In this document: positions 37,477-48,640 of the stretch, piece by piece
Numbering within the stretch: position 1 is the first letter of the stretch
Layout of the letters: each line of letters begins with the position of its first letter
Assembly (NCBI GenBank): GCA_027922465.2
Contig: BQMF02000201.1
Location: 1-64,000, forward strand
DNA: 64,000 nucleotides
Source of the DNA: Turritopsis dohrnii
Taxonomy: Eukaryota > Cnidaria > Hydrozoa > Anthoathecata > Oceaniidae
Direction of reading: 5' to 3'
Made by a program: the position numbers and the translations under genes
Notes under the pieces: model-generated
What the model was told of the DNA's origin: nothing
Database searches by the model: none
Seen by the model: the letters and a program-made list of their open reading frames with translations, nothing else

Positions 37477-38500
37477 TCTATATATTAATAGCCGATTCTC
37501 TGTCTGTCTGTCTGTCTGTTTGTTTGTTTGTTTGTTTGTTTGTTTGTAAGTCACGCAAAATGGTAGATTGAGTTGTGAGCGAAATTATTTCTTTTTTTGT
37601 GTGCGACGTGAGTTCAAAGCAAATACATTGCAACCCCAATCGAACGTGACTTTTTTTGGCTGATGAACTAATAGGACCAACGTTTTGTTTTTATTATTAG
37701 GAAAATTCGTAAACTCAACGAGCCTGTTACACGAAAAAAATCAATTACTTGTGAGAATTTTTTTGAAACTGTTCTACTAAAACGGTACTTCAGAGATTGA
37801 AAGCCTTTTGTTGTATCAAAAGAAACATCATTACTTTGCACACTTACTTCAAGTGTTGATGTGAAGTTTCTAATGACTTTTTAGTGAAAAATTCACGAAC
37901 AACTCTACTAAGTTGTATACAATTCCCTACAAATCTATAGAAAAATAGTTTCGTGTAAACGAAACATGATTTTTCCGAATTCCGCTAATTATTGTTAGTT
38001 TTATATTCCAAGGACTACGTTGACTACGGTGGCTTTGAAAACAATACATCAACTAAACACAAAGAAACTAACTGATTAAACAGTTTCGACAAAAAGCAGC
38101 AGTGGCAGAATGTGGCAGCATGTTTGCCAGTGTATCTTAATGTATCCTTGCCTGACTGTCTGAGACGGGTAAACTTTTTTTCGAGCAATCAAAATGTTTG
38201 AAACCGATAGGTAAAAAAAGAATATCATGGAACAAAATATTTTTTTGCTTTTCTTTTAATAATTCAATTTCTTTTTTTAATTGTTATGCGCTTCAGATCG
38301 AACGTTTTTTTTTATTCACTTTATTCATTTAACACGTGCCTTTTTTTCTCTCCTCCCGTGTGATCTTTTTAAGAAGAGAAACCATTTTACCCTTTACGCT
38401 TGATGTTAGAGCGCGTAACTTTTTTAAAACAAAAGCTAATAAAAAGTTGAAGTTTTCTCTCTCTACGTTTTGAGTGTATTGTTACACTGATAAAAGATTG
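37477..38500 (+). mobile_element. Helitron-like copy, 3' truncated, with MITE inside
   Basis: It starts A|TCTATATATTAATAGCC and follows 12393-13090 closely ((TCTG)n/(TTTG)n, AAGTCACGCAAAATGGTAG, CCCAATCGAACGTGAC) but loses homology near 38500 before the hairpin/CTAG end. It is interrupted at 37700-37985. Confidence 0.6.
37700..37985. mobile_element. TA-flanked MITE, 286 bp, uninterrupted copy
   Basis: TA at 37698-37699 and 37986-37987 flank the insert. The homologous Helitron copy at 12580 lacks it. Same family as 34392-35055. Confidence 0.65.
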
Positions 38501-40309
38501 GTTTTACCAGAGGTTGAGACTTATTTGAATGGATATGTATTTGGGAACATATATCAATGAATCTGTTTCAAGAAAGTTTTATGATATCATTACATGTTTT
38601 CTCGAGCGCAAACTGGTTGACGTTCATGATTAAAATGGATTTTCCTAATATATTTTTACTGCTGTTTACAACAAGGAAATCACTTGGTGAAAGATTCCTA
38701 CATCGTTGACTTATTTCTAAAATAAGAACCAGAGATGACCATGTTATGAAGAAAGAACCTTCAATGAATTTACTTGTAAATTTGCTCATGCTGTACATTT
38801 GCACAAGAACCTTTTCTTTCAGGAAATCTGGGAAAACTAGAACAAAATTGTTGCGGACTTATATAGAAAAGAAATCATTGAACTTGGATATTCAAGGACA
38901 CTGAAGCAGCCTCTGAAAACAGCTATTTTTATAGCTACACATCAAAGAAGCATTAATTTGGCACACTTTATGTAAGACTCTGTGTTTCATTGTTCTCATC
39001 CCCTACCCCCCTCAAAAGTCTGTTTTAGTGGTTAAAGTAAACCTAGGTCTCAACCTATGTGCCATATGACTGAGAGATGGCTGAGATAAAAGTTTCTCTA
39101 GGCAAAAGTATTCCCAAAATGCTTTTTGACGTAATTATCTCCATCATGACTAGCTTGTCAAAACCAAAACATTCCAAAAAAATTAAATAATTGCATCTAC
39201 ATAGACACAGCAGTTTGGATTCCAGCCTTGCTATCAATAAAGTTCCTTGTGAACAGAACAATTAATGGATTTAAGGTATTTATTTGCCTAGGGTATTTCA
39301 ATTAGTTTCTGATGAAGATAGGGAAGGAAAGAAAATATACTTTTTTACACTCGCTGACTCTTATAACCCAAAGTAAATTTCAAGTGTGTTGAGTCCTGCA
39401 AATCGTCACCTACTATTGTACCCTTTCCCACCTATTATTCAATTTCCGCGCCTTTTTGCTTCGTTTACACATTTGATCTATCTGTTTATCTGTGACACAG
39501 TTTTTTTCCGTTTTCGGAAAGTTTCGGATTGTTTGTTTATTCAGAATAGTTAATGCCAGATCCAAAACTCTATGCTAAGTGTAATACAAAATAATACACT
39601 CTCAATATTAATTTATAAACAAGAAACGCTATGCATTTGAACAAATCGCTTAAAAATTTTATAAATAATATTTAAAAACCATTCAATCCCTTCTGCACAT
39701 GCGCAAGCAAAAAAGCAGCCAAAGAATGATTTCGATCAAAATTATGTTAATTTTGTTTGGAAGAATGAGATGTCAAATTTTCTTTAATAACCCACAGACA
39801 AATAAAAAACAAGAGGCCCTGAGGCCTTTAGGTCAGCGCTACCAGCTAAGTTGAAGACGAAGGACTGTGAAGCAAAACCAAAAACATGTTTGCTTCAGAA
39901 AGGTCAAAACAGCAATTTCTGAGTTGTAACTAGGGTGGTTAAGGGAATAAAACATTATATGTATCCATGGTTACAGCTCATGAAGTATATTTCTTTTGTT
40001 GCAATTTCAACTGTTGTTTATCAGCTTCATTTACACTTACAAATAATTTTAAAACACGAAATGGGGCCAGTGCAACTCAGGCTAAAAAAAATTAAAGCTC
40101 TATTTCGGATGTAGTTTATTCATACCGGTAGTTTATTCATACCGGTATAGTGTTATAACGCTGCTACCGTTTCGCACCGTATGGTTTTTGTTACCTTCTC
40201 CATATTGGTCGGGAGATTTTCGTGGCAGCATAAACTGCACACAGTAAAACAATATACATCAACAGAAACCATATGGGCATTACAATACTACAACAACTCC
40301 TTCGATACT
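38501..40309. other. Non-coding, includes a GGCCTGA repeat at 39810
   Basis: CAAGAGGCCCTGAGGCCTTT near 39810 is the fourth copy of the family at 17738, 27395 and 28675. Frames at 38568-38804 and 39055-39261 have no protein features. A duplicated TAGTTTATTCATACCGG lies near 40110-40145. Confidence 0.45.
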
Positions 40310-40500
40310 TTAATCGGTTTTATTTGCTTCAAATTCCAGTTTTACAAGTTGGACTTTCCAGCTTTACGTTCTAACAGGCTTACGTGTTTAGTTAATCACG
40401 CAGGTGAACTTTCGTTTCTACCACTTAAGTCGTCCGCAGATAAGGTTACATGAAGATCGAATCCCTGGCAGTTGCTGATAACTAAAAATAAAAGTATAAA
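40310..40500 (-). repeat. Dispersed repeat, inverse of 34090-34290
   Basis: GTGAACTTTCGTTTCTACCA and neighbouring words are the reverse complement of the segment near 34190-34210. The 90-aa frame across it is rejected. Confidence 0.5.
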
Positions 40501-41896
40501 AAGTTCTAATTAATTCCATTTAACAAAATTCAGACCTTATAGAAACTTGAATTACAGCATCATCATTTTAACTCTCAGTTTATACCTGAAGCGAAAATAG
40601 TTACTAATTCTTTCAATTTCGTAGCGACTGGTGAGTCAATATTGGCCAATAAAACTTTAAATTTATCATACCGAAGAAAGTAAAATTCAGTTCATGGAAA
40701 TTCATATAAATTTTTCTTTTTCTCCAGTTACAAAAGAAATCTGAAATAATTTGTATTGAACTTTGTTTGACTTTCAAATATTTTTCATAATGGCATACAA
40801 TTGTAGAAAATGACAACGGCTAAATATTTGCTTTTGATATTTGTCAATTTTTCCTAATTCTGAACACAAATCAAATCCAACTGTTGTAAATTAAAAACAC
40901 TGCATATCACATACTGTTAATCAAATGAAAAGACATTTCTACAAATGAGCATGGATACATCGGCTTATTGACCAAAATCTTTCCGGATTCCAAATTGCGA
41001 AAATTGATGGTCATACTTGGTCATCAGGCATCATCACTGCCTGAATGACTTTTTTTAAATGAGCCTGAATCCAATTTACCAACAAAAGACCAACACTTAC
41101 AGTATCTCTGGTAGCAAGTTCACTAAATCGCAAGACTTTGGTCAGAGGCATCCATAAGTATACAAACAATTCCAGCTTGTCACACGAAAGTTTTCACAGT
41201 ACGTAAATGATCCCTGAAATAAAATTCCACAAGGCAGAATAAAGCAATCTGTCTTTATGAGAGAGACTCCTATATGGGGAAGCAATTTGTCACAAGGGAT
41301 GGAAATTTTCCTTGTGGATACTTCTTTCCATACTGATAATGAAAATATCAATATTAATGTTTATCTTTATTTAAAAAGGCAAAATATAAAATATGTTACC
41401 TTATTGTTTGCAGGAGAATTAATTACATGACAAATTTTTGCAAATTTAAACCCAAAAAAACGGATTTGCGGGATTTATTTTTGCGAATTTGCTAAAAATC
41501 TCGGAATTTGTGGGACAAACTTGTAAAAATAAAATTTATATATCCTTTTATCCCTTACTCATCATCATTTCCATTATCGAGAATATCAAAATTATTCCTA
41601 TTTGTACTATTTTAAGAATCTCCCTCAATGTTACCTGTACAATCAAGAAAAAAAAAGTTCTGAATACTAATAATAATGATGTAATAGAGATAGATTGAAA
41701 AGTAAAATATTATGTCTTCTTGTTTCGGAGTCCATTATTTCCATATATTTATCATTCTATGGTCTGCAGATACAATTTCCTTCCTCTTTACGTGTATAAT
41801 TTGGGAAAACATTTACTCTAAAAATGAGAGAAAGCTTATTTAATTGCAAGGGAAATTTTTGCGATTTCATGGCAAAATTACAAAAATATATTCCGC
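40501..41896. other. Non-coding, nothing recognised
   Basis: AT-rich; the small frames (40613-40816, 41142-41351, 41489-41698) show no domain, signal or conserved motif. Confidence 0.4.
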
Positions 41897-42104
41897 AATA
41901 GACCTTTTTGGAAATTACGTCACGGCAGATCTTGCCTCGTTTCTAAGGTTTTTGATTACTTAAGTAATTAAGAATCATAAAAAAATTTCGTGTAAGGTTC
42001 CCTCTCGGTTATCATTTCTTTTCAAAAACAACACAAATGCCACTTTTATTTGGGTTGAAAGCGAGGCAAGATCTGCTCTGACGTATTTTCCGAAAAGGTC
42101 TATT
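41897..42104. mobile_element. MITE with long imperfect TIRs, 208 bp
   Basis: AATAGACCTTTTTGGAAATT at the left end pairs with the inverse of the right end (AATAGACCTTTTCGGAAAAT). The match continues through GCAGATCTTGCCTCG, about 45 bp per arm. No target duplication is obvious. Confidence 0.75.
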
Positions 42105-42779
42105 AATAGTGCTGCAAGAAATTCTCCTAGCATTCATAAGTACGAATAAGGTAGTATAATTTTGTGTTCTTTTCTTCATTTTTGTCTTCTTATGAGCTAT
42201 TGTAACTATGTTTACATTTACCTTAAATTTACATTTACCTTATATACATATTTTTTTTAACACTTTCTCTAATTAATAACTTCCAACATATTTAACCTTT
42301 GTAATATTTTTACTATAAATTAATTTCTTGTTATACAGTGTGATTCAAAAATAAGGCTACCCAAAAAATTATTCACTGTAGCGTTTGACATAATTGTGGG
42401 ATTAAGAAAAGTTTTATACCAAAAGAAAGAGAAAGAAAAGGGCTATCCGCTGACATTAAAATCACATTGAAATGTTAAATATTCAAAAAGTTATAAGGGA
42501 TTTTATTTTATGATCAATTAACACTTCGATGTAATAGCAATTAAGTCGTAAAAAATCTAAAAACACTATTAAAAACACAAGTATCTTTTTTGTTTTCCTG
42601 CACGTGCTGTACACAACACAGCTCTTCTCCTCTGCTTTAGCTACTGCATACGCCTTAAGTGCAGAAATAATTTTCTCATACGGGAGTTTGTTAATTAACT
42701 TTGCACTAAATTACAAATAAAGTTGTAAATTTATTTGCATTGTAATCACAACAGTAAATGTAATTGCTATTATATCAAA
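42105..42779. other. Non-coding, nothing recognised
   Basis: AT-rich. ACAGTGTGATTCAAAAATAA near 42338 resembles a transposon terminus, but no partner end was found. Confidence 0.35.
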
Positions 42780-43265
42780 ATTTTTATCCCATCCAATTAG
42801 GATACATGGTTGTTAATGTCTTGATTCAATACACTTCAATGTAAGTTTATACTGTTGTATTATCGCATCTGTAAAACCTAATTCGACTGATAGAGGAACC
42901 AAGATAAGGTACTTCTTTGATTCTTGTTGATAACTTTTAGCGGCGTTTCGCTTCCAGAATGCACTACGTTAAAATGAAGGGTGGGGGGAGAGGGCGCATT
43001 AAAACAAATAGTTTATTCATTCGAATGAAGAGAACTCTTTTTGTACTGTAAATATATTTATTTCGTCAGACACAAATGATGTATTTTCCAAAAATCAGCG
43101 TTGTGCTTTAAACTTTCTGATTTTGAACTGAAGCATTTACAGTTAGTAACAACGGGCGTACAACTGGGCGTGAAGAACAACGATCTTACACACACACGGA
43201 CGGACAGAAGGACTGACGGACACGGGGAAATGAAAGATCAGCTACCTTGCGGCGCTGACCAATTA
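42780..43265 (+). repeat. Dispersed repeat, inverse of 24610-25100
   Basis: It ends with GACGGAC-type runs then AAATGAAAGATCAGCTACC and GGCGCTGACCAATTA, the same end module as the GACG-tailed repeats at 20650 and 34050. The 60-aa frame is rejected. Confidence 0.7.
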
Positions 43266-44722
43266 TTGATCAATTTGGAATGATGGAACACCTACAGGCA
43301 AAAAAACCCCAAAAATGAAACATGTATCACAGATCACAAAGTCAGTGCCAAATGAAAACTTTGTTCTTCAAACCAGAAGTTAATCTGCAAATATTGAGAT
43401 AGATATTGCAAAAATAAGCAAAATATAAGGTGAAAACAACCTCAATCACCTAAAGTTAATAAAACTGAAGACTAGTTCAAATAGAAAGTGTCTTATACGA
43501 CGGTCAAGAATTTATTGTGCAACGTGAAAAAACTTTGTGTTCCCCTCCAGAGATGATAAAAGAAGATTTAAGAATTACAATTTAAGAAGAAGTGGATTTT
43601 CATAACCAACATAACTTCCAAGATATAGGTCTTCATTATTACGTACATTCAAAAATAACTTTATATATGTATATACATTTGAATATAACATATAGCATAT
43701 GTTCTTATGAGGTAATCTCCACGAAAGGACCAATCAATTTACTTTGTTTGAGCGCTTTGTTAATAACAAACAGCTGCTCCGTTCCCAGACCATTTCTCAA
43801 TTGTTCAATTTCTACTGACATCAGCATAGTGCAACCCTCGGCTCCACATATAGTAGTTCATTATCTTTAATTGTTTTCTGAACAGAAGTGCATTGATTAA
43901 ATGCAAACTACGCGGGGATACAAGCTTGGAAAAATTACTTGAAAAATTAATACAGGCACGGTAGTGTGAATATGTGTATATAACATTCTTTATTTTTTTG
44001 GTACGAAATATGTAATATTAAGGATATCTGATGATGACAGATATGACATTATACATTTTTAGCCATGTATCGTCAATGTTCCTAATTACGGACACAAAAC
44101 AAAACATATTCCAACTGTCAGTTAATTAAAAACACGGCACATCTCGTACTATCAACCAAACTATAATAAACAAACCTCTAAATCAGAGATAAGCATATTT
44201 ATTTCAACGCAATAACATTACCAATATGCAGTTAGAATTTATTTTTTCAAATTTTAAAGATTTCTTTTACAACAGTTTCTTCTAAAATTGCTTGTTTTCT
44301 TGAGACCCACACACTTTTTCGTGAGCTCTGTGTACAATGGTAGCCATATTTACAGAAAACAAATAATAATGGCCACATGAAATATTGGTAATATCATCGC
44401 AAGAAACAGAGGGCTAAAAGTCACAAACAAAAGGTTAATCAATCAAAAATATACATACATGAATTGGGGGTGGGGGCAGCTAAATGGCAGCATACATTTG
44501 AATATTTATTTATTGTACGTTCGAATGACACCGTATTGATTTCATGTGAAGTTATGTACGAAGCATAAAATCTTTGGACACACGACGACGACGAAGCTTT
44601 GCATTTCAAACACCTCGCGTATCGTGATTTGAAAAATATTAACTTTTTTATACCCTTGAAATACTTTTAGAAGTTATTTTAGTTGTTTTATGTTGATAAC
44701 TTCCCAATTCAATCTTTAACAG
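43266..44722. other. Non-coding, nothing recognised
   Basis: The 92-aa frame at 43592-43870 has no recognisable features. GAGGTAATCTCCACGA(A/G)AG near 43710 recurs near 59935, so part of this is repetitive. Confidence 0.4.
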
Positions 44723-44984
44723 TTTTATCATCAAGTCTGTAAAATATGCACACAAAGCAGGTGAAACGTTTTCCAACCGATTTCGTTTATGTTTTGAGGA
44801 GGAAGCTGTAGAAAGTAGCATCGTAGAAGATTTGAAGAAGAATTTTTCAAGACTTCTAATATTGCAATCGGAATATTATCATGAGAATATTCCTTATAGA
44901 AAAAATATTGATGTTTTGCTGACTCTGAGAAAAATTCTTGAAAAAGAAGATGAAGGTTTGATAATAAACAAAACTGTGCTGTAA
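44723..44984 (+). other. Candidate terminal exon, unidentified
   Basis: A good acceptor (CTTTAACAG) is followed by about 86 open codons to TAA. The sequence is helical and charged: GETFSNRFRLCFEEEAVESS, EYYHENIPYRKNIDVLL, then LRKILEKEDEGLI. Composition looks coding, but no family is recognised and no upstream exon was found. It could be an old gene copy or a repeat-encoded fragment. Confidence 0.3.
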
Positions 44985-45635
44985 AAAACTTCTAATATCA
45001 CAGCAGAAATGTATGTAGTATCAACAATCCTGGTCAATACGTCTTATCAATAAATGCATGAAACATGTTTATTTCATTTAATTAATATTACACTGAAAGT
45101 TGAAGATATTGAAAAAGGTAAACAAATGAAATTGTCATAGAAAGTACAAATTACTTCACTTGTGAATGAATTGCCCAAACTAACTGTCTAACGTTCTGAA
45201 TGTATGAACACCATAAACAAGATATTAGCGAACAATTTTTCTAATAAAACTGTTTTTCTGGCTTCGAAACGTCATAGTGAAGTGAGAAGTGGTTGGGATT
45301 AAGATTAATAAGAAAGGAGTAATTTGTGGGGAATTACAGAGTGTATCAATTTATAAGTCACTGTACGATACTCGGTCAAGTTATCACTATGCGGGACAGA
45401 TTAGTGTTCACATTGGAAAAGATGACATTGTTCAAAATAATCAAGATTTTTTTCCACAGCAAGCCACTCAATGGAGGCACAATGATTATGTTAGGGATAT
45501 ATATATATATATATATAATGTCAGGAAAACAAACTTTTAATGATGATCAGAATTCAACCAATTATATACATACAATGAGATCACTAAAGCCCTGTGAAAC
45601 TTTGGAGTGCAATAACGAACATTGCAATACAGATC
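44985..45635. other. Non-coding, (TA)n microsatellite
   Basis: (AT)n at about 45499-45518. The overlapping frames 45289-45540 and 45326-45673 run through it and are rejected. Confidence 0.45.
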
Positions 45636-45736
45636 CTAACAAAGTTTTCTGTCGTCTTTTGTCTTTTTGTTAAAAGAGATGTAATGTTTGATGACACGAT
45701 CTATACCAGCACAGCACATTCGACATTTATCCCCTC
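45636..45736 (-). pseudogene. Out-of-frame second half of a RING finger
   Basis: Directly after the stop of the gene 45737-47947, a different frame reads VSCAFSLQIRGDKC, then a CRMC and IDRVIKHYIS pattern to a stop at 45636-45638. This is the typical end of a C-terminal RING (C-x2-C, then I-R-I). It is the coding remainder lost to a frameshift or small deletion in the same exon. Confidence 0.65.
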
Positions 45737-47947
45737 TTATTTGGAGACTAAATGCACATGACACGCAACAACAATCGTAGCACTTCTTCGTTTGGACAAA
45801 CCAACGATACATCTTTGTGAACCATCAACACTTTCCATTGATACATCTTCATCTTCCATCAATTCTAAAATCAGAGAAGTAACTTTCTATTAGAAGAGTG
45901 TTACTGAAAAAGCAATATCATTCTTCTCAATAGAGATATCCACATCAAAACAACAACAACAAAAAAGTTTCAGGTTTATGGACTTTGAAGTTTTATGGAC
46001 TGGTACTGTCATATTAGTGGAATTGATTATTGCTATGTGACCCTAACACTTTAATACTTCAGTTGTTCGGCAAAAAGACCAACTCTTGATTTGAAATAAA
46101 CAAAAACCAGTTGTTTATTGTGTCAAGTTTGATAAGAAGAAATCATCCATCAGCCGTACTAGGTTAGTAGTTTTGTCATGAATCAGAACTGATTCTTGGA
46201 ACTGATCTTTAACTGTTGATTTCAAAAGTTTTCTCCTGTCAAAAACCAATTAAAGGGAAACTAAAATAATAGGTGCAAACAATTGGTTAGTCATGTTCTA
46301 GACCCCTCAGCCATGAAACACACACCTTTTGTTTGAGTGTTGTATGACTACCACTGCCCAACAAAATGTCTGTATGGAGAGTCACACGTATGTTTGGGAA
46401 AAGTATTTATAGTTAGTTATAATTATAAAAATAGTACTTTAAAATGGATTGAATGAGCATACCTGTTGAAAGTTAACGAAGAAAAAAAGAATGATCATGA
46501 TGAAAGAATGGCCATTGTATCACAGCTTTCTGTCATTTTCCTTGGCATACTGGAGACAAATGTAATAATTACTTTTATAAGATTTTATTACCTATTGGTG
46601 GTTCATGTTTTGGGTTAGGTGTTAGACGAGCTTGTAGATTATGAGCAGATGGAGGTGGACCAGCTTCATCAATCCCTATATAACAAACAAATCATTATAA
46701 AAAACAGTATCAAAATATCATTGAAATAACTACCCAAGGGTGATACTTACCAATATGGTCCCCTTGAAGTCTGCAAGGAAGATCTAAAAAGTTATAGAGA
46801 AATGACTTTGGATAAGTAAGAAACAAATTATTAGACGTATAGACGTATTTTTAAAAATTGTATTTATTAAAATTTAAATACGATTCGTGAAATTATTATG
46901 GCAAGTTATAACCTTAAATATCAATTTATATGAAATGTTCCAGCAACACTTTGCAACCATTTTTCCAGTTCAGAAAACCTTCAAAATATAATTCAAAAGG
47001 GCAATCGTCTTTATAGTGCCTAACAGCCACGAACAGTGACACCTATACATGACTATTTATTTCCTCTGGAAGTGTTTTTATTTCAATTTAACTTCTAGCT
47101 TTCATGACTAAAGCAGATTGTAGAGTTTTATTACATCACACTACAACTTACCAACACAATTTGGACATGCATCAAATTCGCAAGTGAAGCAATGAAAAGG
47201 TTTGGGACTATCACTTCCCATAAGTTGTGGATTATAATCACAACTGCATAAATCACAGCGCCAACAACCATTAAAATCAGGATATGCAAAATATGAATCT
47301 GTTATTTTCAAAGGATGAGGGTGTTGATCAATAGTTACGTTCTTCAAACATCGGTTGCAACAATCAAAGTCGCATTCAGAACAATGCAAGGAGAATTGTC
47401 TAAAGTGAAGAGAAGGATGATCGTATTACCAGTACATGTTTTATATTAATTATACAGATGCCCTCTTTACAGGGCGTTTTTAAAATTGTGAAGAAAAAAA
47501 TATCTTTTATTATTTTGTGGATAGCTTGCATGTTTTCTTGACAATGAAAAATTACATAAGATGATCCTTCCTCATATTTAAGCATGGAAATATTACATAC
47601 GTTCCAATATCAGTACCATTACGTTTGCAAATATCGCAGCTCCAAAGGCCAGGTGAGTTGCCATAAACTTGTACAGCATCTGCAGGAACCAAGGGATGGC
47701 GATGAATGGGTAATGACCAGCCCTTAAAACAATCTTTACACAGGTTAAAATTATCAATATAGCAGTGATAAGCCATGGATTCAAGTGGTGGGCCTTTCAA
47801 GGAGTGACAAGCATTACACTTCCAATCTCCATAGTGCTGTCGATCAATATTGTCCATTTTTGAAAGATAAAGATCATGACTGTGTCTTGGGTGTTTTTTG
47901 GGATCAGTTAGATGTACAGGATGGTTATGTAGTGGATGATTAGCCAT
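45737..47947 (-). CDS. DC1/C1-like zinc-binding protein with truncated RING, 279 aa, five coding exons
   Basis: Exons (minus): 47601-47947, 47152-47399, 46751-46783, 46592-46675, 45737-45864. All junctions have GT/AG and keep phase, giving 840 nt. An acceptor also lies just before the ATG, so a 5' untranslated exon is likely. Residues about 1-75, 76-134 and 135-199 are three Cys/His modules of the pattern HPL...W.C..C...HC..C...C..C, like plant DC1 or ZZ domains, e.g. WRCDLCSC and FHCFTCEFDACPNC. A Pro-rich linker leads to the first part of a RING (RCIV, then ATIVVACHVH), with C-x2-G where C-x2-C is expected, and stops at 45737. The intact relative would be an E3 ligase; this copy may have lost that activity. 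Confidence 0.72.
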
Positions 47948-48199
47948 TGTGACTGTTTTCTAATACTACAAAAGAAAGAGAATTGTTTACAGTGCCTTGA
48001 GAAAAGAAGATGTAAATGTCAACAGGGACATCAGTAATTCAAGAATATTTAGAGGCAGTCAGCAGAGCACGTTCGCTTCATACGTTTCTTTGTAACGCCT
48101 GAAGAGGCACTTCAAACTGCCGAAAGTATTTGCAGGTTAAAAATGATATTCCCAACGTTTCAACTATATTATATCGGCACATACGCAATCACTAGCCAT
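47948..48199. other. Upstream region of the DC1-like gene
   Basis: A splice acceptor (TAGTATTAG, minus strand) sits about 14 bp upstream of the start codon. The promoter and first untranslated exon should lie further out but are not identifiable. Confidence 0.35.
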
Positions 48200-48640
48200 T
48201 TCATCTATATATATACTAGCATCCCGGGTAAAGCCAAGTTTAACTTCGAAAACGATGTGTCAATCCCGCCTTTTCTATGTGAGTACCCTATGACCAAGTT
48301 AATAGGTTCAAATTTTTGGTCAGCCCTTAGCCTGTGTCGGGGACCTCAAAAAATGTCAGTCGTCCCTATTGGTTACCGAGATATGTCTCCCCCAAAACGT
48401 CGCGTTCGATTGGGGATGTAATGCAATCGTTCCTCGTGATACGATAAAAAAAACTGACGTCACGCCGCGTGCTTTTATACTTATCGTGAAAAAGTGTCTC
48501 TCACCTCTGTAAGGTTTTACGTGCAACTAAGAAGGACCTGACCGTAAAATTTAATTAAATATATCACTCTCTTAAATAAAAGTGGGATGCATGTGAGATA
48601 ACAAGACATAGGACAAAAGCTCCTTATACAAGTGCTCACA
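48200..48640 (-). repeat. Helitron-superfamily-like repeat, inverse of part of 51370-52045
   Basis: CCCAAAACGTCGCGTTCGAT, TGACGTCACGCCGCGTGC and the CACTCTCTTAAATAAAAGTG end are reverse complements of tracts at 51390-51620. CCCAATCGAACG(C/T)GAC is shared with 12530 and 37640. Confidence 0.55.
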
